Part shown: positions 36,377 to 44,982 of the stretch, piece after piece
How positions within the stretch are numbered: the stretch's first letter is position 1
Layout of the letters: every line of letters begins with the position of its first letter
NCBI RefSeq assembly: GCF_024508275.1
Contig: NZ_CP101989.1
Location: forward strand, 1,054,001-1,118,000
DNA length: 64,000 bases
Direction: 5' to 3'
Origin: Cellulomonas wangsupingiae
GTDB taxonomy: Bacteria; Actinomycetota; Actinomycetes; Actinomycetales; Cellulomonadaceae
Notes under the pieces: generated by a model
Told to the model about the DNA's origin: nothing
The model's database searches: none
Seen by the model: only the letters and a program-made list of their open reading frames with translations
Position numbers and translations under genes: made by a program

Positions 36377-37492
36377 GTGGCCGCCGAGGAGCTCCTGGAC
36401 CTGTCCGCCGACGTCGTGACGCTGACGCGTCAGGTGTGCGACGTCCCCTCCGTCAGCGGCGACGAGACGCGGCTGGCCGACGCGGTGGAGGCGGCGCTGC
36501 GGGCGCACCCCCACCTGGAGGTGCTGCGCGACGGCGACGCCGTGGTGGCGCGCACGCACCTGGGCCGCGAGCGCCGCGTCGTCGTCGCCGGGCACCTCGA
36601 CACCGTGCCCCTCGCGGGGAACCTGCCCACGCGCCTCGAGGGCGACGTGCTGTGGGGTCGCGGCACGGTCGACATGAAGGGCGGGGTCGCCGTCGAGCTC
36701 TCGCTCGCGGCCACGCTGACGGCACCGGTGCACGACGTGACGTGGGTGTTCTACGACCACGAGGAGGTCGACGCCGAGCTCAACGGGCTCGGCCGGCTCG
36801 TGGCGCGGCACCCGGACTGGCTGGCCGCCGACTTCGCGGTGCTGGGCGAGCCGAGCGACGGCGGGCTCGAGGGCGGGTGCAACGGCACCCTGCGCGTGGA
36901 GGTGCGCCTCAGCGGCGTCGCGGCGCACTCGGCGCGCGCGTGGGTCGGCGTGAACGCGGTGCACGCCGCCGGCGAGGTGCTGCGCCGCCTGGAGGCGTAC
37001 GAGCCCGCGACGGTCGAGGTGGACGGGCTGGCGTACCGCGAGGGCCTCAACGCCGTGCGCATCACCGGTGGCGTGGCGACCAACGTCATCCCGGACGCCT
37101 GCGTGGTCACCGTCAACTACCGGTTCGCGCCGTCGCGCACCGTCGACGAGGCGGTCGCCCACGTGCGCGAGCTGTTCGCCGGCTACGACGTGGTGGTCAC
37201 CGACGCGGCCGCCGGTGCCCGGCCAGGGCTCGACGCGCCCGCCGCGCAGGAGTTCGCCGCCGCCGTGCTCGCCGTCACCGGTGGCCGCCCGGCCCCGAAG
37301 TACGGCTGGACGGACGTCGCCCGCTTCAGCGCGCTCGGTGTGCCCGCGGTGAACTTCGGCCCCGGCGACCCTCTGCTGGCGCACAAGGACGACGAGCGCG
37401 TGCCGGTCGCGCAGATCGAGCTGTGCCACCGCGCGCTGCGCGCGTGGCTCACGGGCGCGCAGCCCGAGGACCTCCCGCTGGGTACGGCCTGA
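36377..37492 (+). CDS. dapE: Succinyl-diaminopimelate desuccinylase DapE
   Basis: A 371-residue M20 zinc hydrolase. Metal and catalytic motifs are [20 protein letters not shown], the glutamate pair in YDHEEVDAE, and AHKDDERV near the end. It removes succinate to give LL-diaminopimelate. dapE divergent from dapD is the gene order of M. tuberculosis Rv1201c/Rv1202. The GTG at 36377 is chosen by its -10 box. Confidence 0.93.
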   Translation: MAAEELLDLSADVVTLTRQVCDVPSVSGDETRLADAVEAALRAHPHLEVLRDGDAVVARTHLGRERRVVVAGHLDTVPLAGNLPTRLEGDVLWGRGTVDMKGGVAVELSLAATLTAPVHDVTWVFYDHEEVDAELNGLGRLVARHPDWLAADFAVLGEPSDGGLEGGCNGTLRVEVRLSGVAAHSARAWVGVNAVHAAGEVLRRLEAYEPATVEVDGLAYREGLNAVRITGGVATNVIPDACVVTVNYRFAPSRTVDEAVAHVRELFAGYDVVVTDAAAGARPGLDAPAAQEFAAAVLAVTGGRPAPKYGWTDVARFSALGVPAVNFGPGDPLLAHKDDERVPVAQIELCHRALRAWLTGAQPEDLPLGTA

Positions 37493-37535
37493 CACGTCCG
37501 GGTGGCGGGGCGCCGCGGGCGCCGCGGACGCGTCC

Positions 37536-37541
37536 TAGGCT
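37536..37541 (+). promoter_or_regulatory. Predicted -10 box for the LOG-family gene
   Basis: TAGGCT lies six bases before the ATG at 37548; the intervening CGGAGG looks like a ribosome site but would be lost if transcription starts at the ATG. Confidence 0.4.
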
Positions 37542-37547
37542 CGGAGG

Positions 37548-38447
37548 ATGACTCCTGACGACACGTCGGCACCGGCGCCGGAGTACCGCCGCGGTCCGGT
37601 GCTGCTGCGCCGCGACCAGATCCCGGCCACCACCTCCGACCAGCGGCTGCTGGCACGCCCCTCCACCGCGACCTGGCTGCACGACGACCCGTGGCGCGTC
37701 ATGCGCATCCAGAGCGAGTTCGTCGAGGGCTTCGGTGCGCTGGCCGAGGTGGGGCCGGCGGTCAGCGTCTTCGGCTCCGCGCGCGTGCAGCCCGACGACC
37801 CGTACTACGCGATGGCGCAGGACGTGGCGCGCGAGCTCGTCGAGGCCGGCTACGCCGTCATCACCGGCGGCGGCCCCGGGATCATGGAGGCCGCGAACAA
37901 GGGCGCCACCGAGGCGGACGGGCTGTCCGTCGGGCTCGGCATCGAGCTGCCGTTCGAGCAGGGCATGAACCCGTGGGTCGACCTGGGGGTCAACTTCCGC
38001 TACTTCTTCGCCCGCAAGACGATGTTCGTCAAGTACTCGGAGGGCTTCGTCGTCCTGCCGGGCGGGTTCGGCACCTTCGACGAGCTGTTCGAGGCGCTCA
38101 CGCTCGTGCAGACGCACAAGGTGACGGGCTTCCCGATCGTCCTGCTCGGTGCGGACTACTGGACGGGCCTGCTCACGTGGCTGCGCGACACCGTCCACCC
38201 GCAGGGCATGATCGCGGCCGCCGACATCGACCTGCTGCAGATCGCGTCGTCCGCGCAGGAGGCGGTGGAGATCGTGGTGCGGCGCGGTGCCGAGCTCCGC
38301 GCCGAGGAGCAGGCCGCCGTGCGCGCCGCCGCACGCGACCAGCGCGCGGCCGCCGCGGCGGGCGACGGGCGGTCCCGCCCTGCCCGGACGGCCGACGGCC
38401 GGGACGACGACGCACCTGCCGAGGCGCTCACGGACGGCGGGTGGTGA
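37548..38447 (+). CDS. LOG family protein (TIGR00730), cytokinin riboside monophosphate phosphoribohydrolase-like
   Basis: A 299-residue protein of the lysine-decarboxylase-like/LOG fold. The active-site pattern PGGFGTFDELFE and GGGPGIMEAANKGA are clear. LOG enzymes cut the ribose-phosphate from nucleotide cytokinins or from other nucleoside monophosphates; the bacterial substrate is often unknown. The homologue at this place in M. tuberculosis is Rv1205. A 50-residue Ala/Arg-rich tail is added. Its stop overlaps the folP2 start. Confidence 0.88.
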   Translation: MTPDDTSAPAPEYRRGPVLLRRDQIPATTSDQRLLARPSTATWLHDDPWRVMRIQSEFVEGFGALAEVGPAVSVFGSARVQPDDPYYAMAQDVARELVEAGYAVITGGGPGIMEAANKGATEADGLSVGLGIELPFEQGMNPWVDLGVNFRYFFARKTMFVKYSEGFVVLPGGFGTFDELFEALTLVQTHKVTGFPIVLLGADYWTGLLTWLRDTVHPQGMIAAADIDLLQIASSAQEAVEIVVRRGAELRAEEQAAVRAAARDQRAAAAAGDGRSRPARTADGRDDDAPAEALTDGGW

Positions 38448-39370
38448 CGAGCGGGCCACTGCCCGGCGTCCCGGCCGGTGCCACCCCGCTGCGCCTGCGC
38501 GGACGCACGTTCGGCGACGGCCACCCGGTGGTCGTCGCCGTGGTCAACCGCACCCCGGACTCCTTCTACGCGCCCGCGCGCCACGGTGCCGGCACGGTCG
38601 ACGCGGCGGTGGACCGTGCGGTCGAGGAGGGCGCCGACGTCCTCGACATCGGGGGCGTGCGCGCCGGGCGCGGTCCCGCCGTCGACGAGGCGGAGGAGAT
38701 CGCCCGCGTCGTGCCCGTGGTCGAGCGGGTCCGCACGCGTCATCCGGACCTGCTGGTCAGCGTCGACACGTGGCGGTCGGGGGTCGCCCGCGCCGCGGCC
38801 GACGCGGGCGCCGACCTGCTGAACGACACGTGGGCCGGCCACGACCCCGCGCTCGTCGAGGTCGCCGCCGAGCGAGGCCTCGGCGTGGTGTGCTCGCACA
38901 CGGGCGGGGCCGCACCGCGCAGCGACCCGCTGCGGGTCACGTACCCCGCGCCTGCGGGCACGGACCCGCTCGACGGCGTCGTCGCGGACGTCGTGGCGAC
39001 GCTGACCGCGGCGGCCGCGCGGGCCGTCGCGCTCGGGGTCGACCCGGCGTCGGTGCTCGTCGACGCGACGCTCGACTTCGGCAAGACCACGTGGCACTCG
39101 CTGCACCTGCTGAGGAGGACCCCGCAGGTCGTGGCGATCGGGCACCCCGTGCTCGTGGCGGTCTCGCGCAAGGACGTGGTGGGGGAGACCCTGGGTCTCC
39201 CGCCGGAGGAGCGGCTGGAGGGCACGCTGGCGGCCACCGCCGTCGCGGCGTGGCTGGGGGCGCGCGTGTTCCGTGCGCACGACGTCGCGGCGACCCGGCG
39301 CGCCGTCGACATGGTGGCCGCGATCCGCGCGGAGCGTGCCCCGGCCGTCGCGCTGCGGGGCCTGCTGTGA
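38444..39370 (+). CDS. folP2: Dihydropteroate synthase homologue FolP2
   Basis: A 308-residue TIM-barrel protein of the dihydropteroate synthase family but of the divergent FolP2 kind. Classic signatures are altered: VNRTPDSFYAPAR in place of NVTPDSFSDGG, DIGGVRAGRG in place of the GGESTRPG loop, and VDATLDFGKTTWHSL in place of DPGIGFGK. Mycobacterial FolP2 (Rv1207) shares these changes and is reported not to act as a normal dihydropteroate synthase. Its true substrate is open. It lies between the LOG gene and a glycosyltransferase-like gene with start/stop overlaps on both sides. Confidence 0.85.
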   Translation: MTSGPLPGVPAGATPLRLRGRTFGDGHPVVVAVVNRTPDSFYAPARHGAGTVDAAVDRAVEEGADVLDIGGVRAGRGPAVDEAEEIARVVPVVERVRTRHPDLLVSVDTWRSGVARAAADAGADLLNDTWAGHDPALVEVAAERGLGVVCSHTGGAAPRSDPLRVTYPAPAGTDPLDGVVADVVATLTAAAARAVALGVDPASVLVDATLDFGKTTWHSLHLLRRTPQVVAIGHPVLVAVSRKDVVGETLGLPPEERLEGTLAATAVAAWLGARVFRAHDVAATRRAVDMVAAIRAERAPAVALRGLL

Positions 39371-40656
39371 CCTCCGGGACGCCGCCGGCCGCGCTCGGGG
39401 ACGTCGCCGAGGTCGTCGACGCGCAGGGGCGCGCCACCCCGGTGCCGGCCCGGTGGCGGCGCGTCCGCAGCTGGCCCTGGTGGGTGCACGTGCTGCTCGT
39501 CTGGGCGGCCTCGCGCCTGTTCACCGCCGCGGCGTTCGTGTGGACGGCGACGCACCAGGTGGCGAACCCGTGGACGGGGGCGAACCCGTCGTACCAGGAG
39601 TACGTCGGGCTGATGTTCGACGCAGGCTGGTACCAGCGGATCGCCGAGGAGGGCTACCCGGCGGAGCTCCCGCGCGACGAGCAGGGTGTCGTGCAGCAGA
39701 ACCGGTGGGCGTTCTTCCCGCTGTACCCGATGCTCGTGCGGGCCGTCATGACGCTGACCGGTGGCAGCTGGGTGGCGGTCGCGCCGACCGTCGCTCTGCT
39801 GCTCGGCGGCGCGGCCGTGCTCGTCGTGCACGAGGCCGTGCGGCACGGCGCGCCGCGGGCCGTCGCCGCGCGGCCGGGCCTGCCGCTGGCGGCCGTCGCC
39901 CTGGTCTGCGCCTTCCCGACGTCCGCGGTCCTGCAGGTCGCGTACACCGAGTCGGCCGCGCTGCTGCTGATCGCCTCGGCGCTGCTGCTGCTGGTCCGGC
40001 GACGGTACGCGTGGGCGGGGCTCGTCGTCGTGGCCCTGGGGTTCACGCGTGCGGTGGCGCTGCCGATGGCGGTCGTGGTCGTCGTGCACGCCGGGGTGAG
40101 GTGGTGGCGCGCCCGACGTGGGGACGGCACGTTCGGTCGCCGGGACGCCCTGACGCTGGCGGCGCTGTCCGCGACGGCCGCCGTCTCGGGGCTGGCGTGG
40201 CCGGCGATCTGCGGGTGGGTCACCGGGGTGCCCGACGGCTACCTCCAGACGCAGGAGGCGTGGCGCGGGGTCCGGCAGGTCGTGCCGTTCGTCGCGTGGA
40301 CGTACGTGCCGCAGTACTGGCTGGGACGGTGGGCGGTGCCGGTCGTGCTCGGCGGGTTCGCGCTGACGGCGGCGGTGCTGCTGGTGCCCGCCGCGCGGCG
40401 CCTCGGCGCCGAGCTGCACGCGTGGTCGGCCGCGTACCTGGTGTACGTCGTCGCCGTCATCGAGCCGGGCTCGAGCCTGGCCCGGTTCCTGCTGCTCGCG
40501 TTCCCTCTGGCCGCCGTGACGGCGGGCGTCGTGCCGCGGCCGGCGTGGGCCCGCCGCACCTGGTTCGCGCTCGTGCTGGCGCTCATGCTCGGGCTGCAGG
40601 TGCTCTGGATCCGGCAGATGTGGCAGTTCGGCCCGCCGTCGGACTGGCCACCGTGA
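39367..40656 (+). CDS. PIG-V-like membrane glycosyltransferase, possible mannosyltransferase
   Basis: A 429-residue membrane protein with about 9-10 hydrophobic segments. DAGWYQRIAEEGYP after the first external loop and the NRWAFFPLYPMLVRA segment match the PIG-V/GT-C type, where an early Asp is catalytic and a polyprenyl-phosphate sugar is the donor. Sugar and acceptor are unknown; mannose is only the family tendency. GTG start overlapping folP2 (GTGA) suggests joint expression with it. Confidence 0.78.
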   Translation: MTSGTPPAALGDVAEVVDAQGRATPVPARWRRVRSWPWWVHVLLVWAASRLFTAAAFVWTATHQVANPWTGANPSYQEYVGLMFDAGWYQRIAEEGYPAELPRDEQGVVQQNRWAFFPLYPMLVRAVMTLTGGSWVAVAPTVALLLGGAAVLVVHEAVRHGAPRAVAARPGLPLAAVALVCAFPTSAVLQVAYTESAALLLIASALLLLVRRRYAWAGLVVVALGFTRAVALPMAVVVVVHAGVRWWRARRGDGTFGRRDALTLAALSATAAVSGLAWPAICGWVTGVPDGYLQTQEAWRGVRQVVPFVAWTYVPQYWLGRWAVPVVLGGFALTAAVLLVPAARRLGAELHAWSAAYLVYVVAVIEPGSSLARFLLLAFPLAAVTAGVVPRPAWARRTWFALVLALMLGLQVLWIRQMWQFGPPSDWPP

Positions 40657-40702
40657 CCCGTTCGTGCCGGTCCCACCCGGGCGGGAGCCGGGCGCGGTGA
40701 AC

Positions 40703-40708
40703 TAGGAT
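40703..40708 (+). promoter_or_regulatory. Predicted -10 box for the DUF3117 gene
   Basis: TAGGAT lies 87 bases before the ATG at 40796. The leader between has a ribosome site GGAGAGG and no recognised structure. Confidence 0.4.
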
Positions 40709-40795
40709 GGTCGGTGGACAACCGGCTGATCAGGAGGTTGTCGGGGCTCCCCGACGACCGTCGGCCGGTCGCGCACACGTGAAGGAGAGGCCCGG

Positions 40796-40963
40796 ATGGC
40801 CGCGATGAAGCCGAGGACCGGCGACGGACCGCTCGAGGTGACGAAGGAAGGGCGCGGCATCGTCATGCGCGTCCCGCTCGAGGGTGGCGGACGGCTGGTG
40901 GTGGAGCTCAACGCGACCGAGGCAGCCGAGCTGGGCGAGGCCCTGAGCTCCGTCGTCGGCTGA
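40796..40963 (+). CDS. DUF3117 small protein (55 residues)
   Basis: A short gene that simple length filters miss. The product starts MAAMKPRTGDGPLEVTKEGR and continues GIVMRVPLEGGGRLVVEL, closely like the DUF3117 protein Rv1211 of M. tuberculosis. The family is tiny, cytoplasmic and almost confined to actinobacteria, with no known function. Its ribosome site is good. The leucyl aminopeptidase starts ten bases later, so the two may share a message. Conservation of both sequence and place argues for a real role. Confidence 0.9.
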   Translation: MAAMKPRTGDGPLEVTKEGRGIVMRVPLEGGGRLVVELNATEAAELGEALSSVVG

Positions 40964-40973
40964 CGACGCGCGC

Positions 40974-42572
40974 ATGAGCCCCCGCACCACCGCCAGGACC
41001 GTCCTGGGCGTGCTCCGCACGCCGCCCGCCGTGACGCTGCACGGCGCGACCGTCGTCGACTCCCCGTTGCTGGCCGACGGGTCGGTCGACGCGGTCGCCG
41101 TGCAGGTGGCCCCGCGGCGCGACGGCGACGACGCGCTGCAGCCGCGTTCGGGCACGCCGCAGGCGGCCGCCCGCTACGGCATCGACCTCGCCGAGCTGGC
41201 CGAGCGGGCCGGGCTGACGGGTGCCGCCGGTGAGGCGTTCACCGTCCACCTGCCGCTGCCCGTCGGGTCGTCCGTCGCGCTGCCGTGGGCAGGGCTGCCG
41301 CCCCGGATCGTCCTGGTCGGGGTCGGCGACGAGAGCCCGACGGCGCTGCGCCGGGCGGGGGCGGCGCTGGCCCGTGCGACGCGCGGCCTGCGCCGCGTCG
41401 CCGCGACGGTCGGTGCGCAGACCCACCACGACGAGCAGGGTGCCGCGCTCGCCGCGCGGGCCGTGGTCGAGGGCTACCTGCTCGCGGCGTACACGCCGCC
41501 GCGGCTGACGGCCGAGCCCGCGGAGCAGGTGGCGACCGAGCTCGTGCTGCTCGGCCGGGACGGCGAGCAGGTCGCGGCCGCGGTGGACGCGGCGCGCATC
41601 GGTGCCGGCGCGACCTGGCTGGTGCGCGACCTGGCCAACATGCCGTCCAACATCAAGGACCCCGCGTGGATGGCGGACCGGGCGCGCCGCCTGGGGTCGA
41701 AGGCAGGGCTCGACGTCCAGGTCCTCGGACCGCGCGAGCTGACCGCCGGCGGCTTCGGCGGCATCCTCGCGGTCGGTGCGGGCTCCGCGTCGTCCCCCCG
41801 TCTCGTGCGCCTGACGTACACGCCGGCGGCGGGCGGGGGCCGGCACGTCGTCGTCGTCGGCAAGGGGATCACCTACGACACGGGCGGCCTGTCGATCAAG
41901 CCGCGCGAGGCGATGGTGCCGATGAAGACCGACATGGCGGGCTCCGCGGTGGCGCTGGCGACCGTGCTCGCGGCCGCCCAGGCGGGCGTGCCGCACAAGG
42001 TCACCGCCGTGCTTCCGCTCGCCGAGAACCACGTCGGGGCCGCGTCGTACCGGCCGGGCGACGTGGTGACGGTCCACGGCGGCACGACCGTCGAGATCGC
42101 CAACACGGACGCCGAGGGCCGCCTGGTCCTCGCCGACGCGCTCGCGTGGGCCGACGCGACGCTGGACCCGGACGTGCTCGTCGACGTCGCGACCCTGACC
42201 GGTGCCGCGAGCCTCGGCCTGGGCAAGCAGCACGCGGCCCTCTACGGCACGGACGACGCCCTGGTCGCCGGGCTCGAGGCGGCCGCCGAGCGCACCGGCG
42301 AGCTCGTGTGGCACATGCCGCTGGTCGCGGACTACGAGGAGGCCGTGCGCTCGTCCGTCGCCGACCTACGCCACGTGCCGGAGGACCGCCGCATCGGCGG
42401 CGGCTCCATCACGGCGGCGCTCTTCCTGCGGCGGTTCGTGGGGGAGCGGTCCTGGGCGCACCTCGACATCGCCGGGCCCGGTCGCTCCACGTCGGACAAG
42501 CACGAGGTCACCGAGGGTGCCACCGGCTTCGGCGCGCGCCTGCTGCTGGAGTTCCTGACCTCGCTGGACTGA
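40974..42572 (+). CDS. pepA: Leucyl aminopeptidase (M17 family)
   Basis: A 532-residue metallopeptidase that removes N-terminal residues, Leu preferred. The M17 signature NTDAEGRL and the metal-binding VGKGITYDTGGLSIKP are intact, as is the lysine/aspartate region MVPMKTDMAGSAA (Gly-Ser-Ala here). The N-terminal domain is divergent and acidic as usual. It functions as a hexamer in the cytoplasm with two metal ions. Start ATG at 40974, ten bases after the DUF3117 gene. Confidence 0.92.
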   Translation: MSPRTTARTVLGVLRTPPAVTLHGATVVDSPLLADGSVDAVAVQVAPRRDGDDALQPRSGTPQAAARYGIDLAELAERAGLTGAAGEAFTVHLPLPVGSSVALPWAGLPPRIVLVGVGDESPTALRRAGAALARATRGLRRVAATVGAQTHHDEQGAALAARAVVEGYLLAAYTPPRLTAEPAEQVATELVLLGRDGEQVAAAVDAARIGAGATWLVRDLANMPSNIKDPAWMADRARRLGSKAGLDVQVLGPRELTAGGFGGILAVGAGSASSPRLVRLTYTPAAGGGRHVVVVGKGITYDTGGLSIKPREAMVPMKTDMAGSAVALATVLAAAQAGVPHKVTAVLPLAENHVGAASYRPGDVVTVHGGTTVEIANTDAEGRLVLADALAWADATLDPDVLVDVATLTGAASLGLGKQHAALYGTDDALVAGLEAAAERTGELVWHMPLVADYEEAVRSSVADLRHVPEDRRIGGGSITAALFLRRFVGERSWAHLDIAGPGRSTSDKHEVTEGATGFGARLLLEFLTSLD

Positions 42573-42638
42573 CGACCCGCAAGGGCGCCGCGACCGGCGT
42601 CGCCCGACGGCTGCGGTCCCGGCGGCGCCGGCGGGGCG

Positions 42639-43271
42639 TCAGCGGCGGACAGCGACCAGCAGGCCGTCACCCGTGGGCAGCAGCGCCGGGACCAGCCGGT
42701 CGTCGGCGCGCACCTGGCGCCCGACGTCCCGCACCGTCGTCGTCGCCTCGTCGCGGCGCGCGGGGTCCGCGACCCGGTCGTGCCACAGCGCGTCGTCGAC
42801 GACCAGCACGCCACCGGGCCGCAGCAGGCGCACGGCCTGGTCCACGTAGCCGGGGTAGTTCTCGACGTCGGCGTCGACCACGACCATGTCGTAGCCGCCG
42901 TCGGTGAGGCGGGGCAGGACGTCCAGCGCGCGGCCGGAGATGGCGCGGGTGCGGGTGCTGCGCACGCCCTCCTCGGCGAACGCCTCCTTCGCGGCGCGCT
43001 GGTGCTCGAGCTCGAGGTCGATCGTCGTCAGGACGCCGTCGGCCGGCATGCCGCGCAGCAGGTAGAGCGACCCCACGCCGGCACCGGTGCCGACCTCGAC
43101 GACCGCGCGCGCCTGGACCGCCGCGGCGAGGACGCGCAGCGCCGCACCGGCACCGGGCAGCACCGGGGTGCACCCGAGGTGCGACGCGCGCTCGCGAGCC
43201 CGCAGCAGCACCTCGTCCTCGTCGAGGAACTCCTCGCAGTAGACCCAGCTCTGCGCCTTGTCGGTGGAGAT
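42639..43271 (-). CDS. SAM-dependent O-methyltransferase, apparent ATC start
   Basis: A 210-residue class I methyltransferase of the caffeoyl-CoA/catechol type. The SAM-binding motif is VVEVGTGAGVGSLYLLRG; a metal-site Asp is in VVVDADVENYPGYVD. The family N-terminus (STDKAQSWVYCEEFLDEDE) lies upstream of the first ordinary start codon, the GTG at 43211. An AGGAGG ribosome site (43282-43277) is five bases before an ATC at 43271 that sits exactly where homologues start, so initiation at ATC, or a base change from ATG, is likely. It is divergent from sigE, like Rv1220c in mycobacteria. Confidence 0.85.
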   Translation of the reverse strand: MSTDKAQSWVYCEEFLDEDEVLLRARERASHLGCTPVLPGAGAALRVLAAAVQARAVVEVGTGAGVGSLYLLRGMPADGVLTTIDLELEHQRAAKEAFAEEGVRSTRTRAISGRALDVLPRLTDGGYDMVVVDADVENYPGYVDQAVRLLRPGGVLVVDDALWHDRVADPARRDEATTTVRDVGRQVRADDRLVPALLPTGDGLLVAVRR

Positions 43272-43480
43272 GACGGCCTCCTCGTCGCGGGCCCCGAGCG
43301 GGCTCGCCTGCTTCTGCGAGCGTAGTGCCGGGGGCGGGACCTGCGGCGGACGCGGTGCGCGTGGCGCAGCACGGGCTCCCGGCCCGCGACCCCTGTTCCG
43401 CCGAGGACGAACACCGGACGAGCGGGGGCCGCGACCTGGGACACTGGGCCCAGCGATCGACCGAGGAGTGGACCCCGCAG

Positions 43481-44062
43481 ATGACCGCCCAGCCCGCGCC
43501 GTGGCAGGCCCCGTCCTGGGAGGAGATCGTCCGCGAGCACTCGGGCCGCGTGTACCGCCTCGCGTACCGGCTCACCGGCAACCGGCACGACGCCGAGGAC
43601 CTCACCCAGGAGACGTTCGTCCGCGTCTTCCGGTCCCTGCACACGTACAGCCCCGGGACGTTCGAGGGCTGGCTGCACCGGATCACCACCAACCTCTTCC
43701 TCGACCAGGCGCGGCGCCGCCAGCGCGTGCGCATCGAGCCGATCGGGGACGACACCGAGCGGTGGGCGTCGCCCGACCGCCTCACCACGCCCGAGCGGGC
43801 TTTCGAGGCCGCGAACCTCGACCACGACGTGCAGCGGGCGCTCGACGAGCTGCCCCCCGAGTACCGCGCCGCCGTCGTGCTCTGCGACATCGAAGGGCTG
43901 TCGTACGAGGAGATCGCGGTGACGCTGGGCATCAAGCTCGGCACCGTGCGCTCGCGCATCCACCGCGCGCGGGCGCGCCTCCGGCTCGCGCTCGAGCACC
44001 GGCGGCCGATCGCCCCGTCCGACGCCGACGCCGGCACCGAGCGCGCGGAGGTGGCCGGGTGA
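43481..44062 (+). CDS. sigE: ECF-type RNA polymerase sigma factor SigE
   Basis: A 193-residue extracytoplasmic-function sigma factor. Region 2 contains [20 protein letters not shown], with the promoter-melting part [19 protein letters not shown]; region 4 is [20 protein letters not shown] and [15 protein letters not shown]. It directs RNA polymerase to envelope-stress genes. It is followed at once by a zinc-finger anti-sigma gene, an HtrA protease and TatB, the order of mycobacterial sigE-rseA-htrA-tatB. ATG at 43481; the ribosome site GAGGAG is rather far (12 bases). Confidence 0.92.
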   Translation: MTAQPAPWQAPSWEEIVREHSGRVYRLAYRLTGNRHDAEDLTQETFVRVFRSLHTYSPGTFEGWLHRITTNLFLDQARRRQRVRIEPIGDDTERWASPDRLTTPERAFEAANLDHDVQRALDELPPEYRAAVVLCDIEGLSYEEIAVTLGIKLGTVRSRIHRARARLRLALEHRRPIAPSDADAGTERAEVAG

Positions 44063-44982
44063 TGCACCTCGGGTCGCGGATCAGCGCGCTGGTCGACGGA
44101 CAGCTCGACCCCGCCGCCACCGAGCGCGCGCTCGCGCACGTGGCGACGTGCAGCTCGTGCGCGCACGAGCTGGCGGCCGCCCGTGCCGCGCGGCGGGCGC
44201 TCGCCGCCGCGGCGGACCCCGTGCAGCCGACGGACGACCTCACCGCGCGGCTGCTGTCGTTGTCGACCGAGGGCGGCGGGCCGCCGCTGCCCCCGCCGCC
44301 GGGCTCGCGCGACCCGTTCGCGCCCGGGACGACGGCGGCGCTCCCGTTCTCCGCGACCCACGCGCTGCGCGGTGACGTGGTCGGCCGCCGGGCGCCCGCG
44401 CGCCTCGTGCTCGGGTCGGTCGCCGGGCTGGGCGTGGTCGCCGCCGGGCTGTTCCTGCTCGGTGGGCGGCCCGTCGTGACGCCGTCGACCCACCCGGCGG
44501 CGGCGCTCGGGCTGCTCGCGCACACGTCGTCGCCGGTATGGGACGACGCGCTCCCCGCCGACGACGACACCGTCGCGTGGCTCCGCCAGCAGGGCTGGAC
44601 GTTCCCCCACAGCCTGCCCGAGGGGTGGCACGTGGGCGCCGTCAGCTGGTCGTCCGACGGCCCGCGCGTGCTCGAGGTCACCGTCACCGGCCCCGCCGGT
44701 GCCTACGTGGTCACCGAGCAGCAGGGCCGTCTCGACACCGACGCCCTGCTCGGGGCGCCGGTCCGCGAGATCGGGGGCCGGCAGGTCCACGTGCTGTCCG
44801 TCGAGCCGTGGCAGGTCGCGTGGCAGTCGGAGGCGACGGTCGTGCAGGTCGTCGCCGCGCAGGACGGCAGCGAGGTCGACGCACTCGTCGCGGCGTTCCC
44901 GTCCGGCGGGTACGACGACACCGTGACGGGGCGCATCGGCCGCGGCTGGCAGACCGTCTACGCCGCGTGGGATCTCCCGTGA
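44062..44982 (+). CDS. rseA: Membrane anti-sigma factor (RseA-like) with extended sensor domain
   Basis: A 306-residue protein. The cytoplasmic zinc-binding anti-sigma domain has HVATCSSC (His, then two cysteines) near residues 29-36 and binds SigE. A Pro-rich linker leads to one membrane helix (about 113-133). Outside is a domain of about 170 residues resembling a MucB/RseB-like sensor (WTFPHSLPEGWHVGAVSW). Mycobacterial RseA is about half this size and lacks such a domain, so stress sensing may be built in here. The start overlaps the sigE stop as TGATG. Confidence 0.85.
   Translation: MHLGSRISALVDGQLDPAATERALAHVATCSSCAHELAAARAARRALAAAADPVQPTDDLTARLLSLSTEGGGPPLPPPPGSRDPFAPGTTAALPFSATHALRGDVVGRRAPARLVLGSVAGLGVVAAGLFLLGGRPVVTPSTHPAAALGLLAHTSSPVWDDALPADDDTVAWLRQQGWTFPHSLPEGWHVGAVSWSSDGPRVLEVTVTGPAGAYVVTEQQGRLDTDALLGAPVREIGGRQVHVLSVEPWQVAWQSEATVVQVVAAQDGSEVDALVAAFPSGGYDDTVTGRIGRGWQTVYAAWDLP

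Noticed and set aside
42573..42638. Imperfect GC-rich hairpin between the aminopeptidase and O-methyltransferase genes as a terminator
   Set aside because: The best stem is interrupted after five pairs; it is too weak to call, though a terminator is expected between these convergent genes.
43209..43211. GTG at 43211 as the start of the O-methyltransferase
   Set aside because: It would remove about 20 residues of the conserved family N-terminus and lacks the well-placed ribosome site found before the ATC at 43271.
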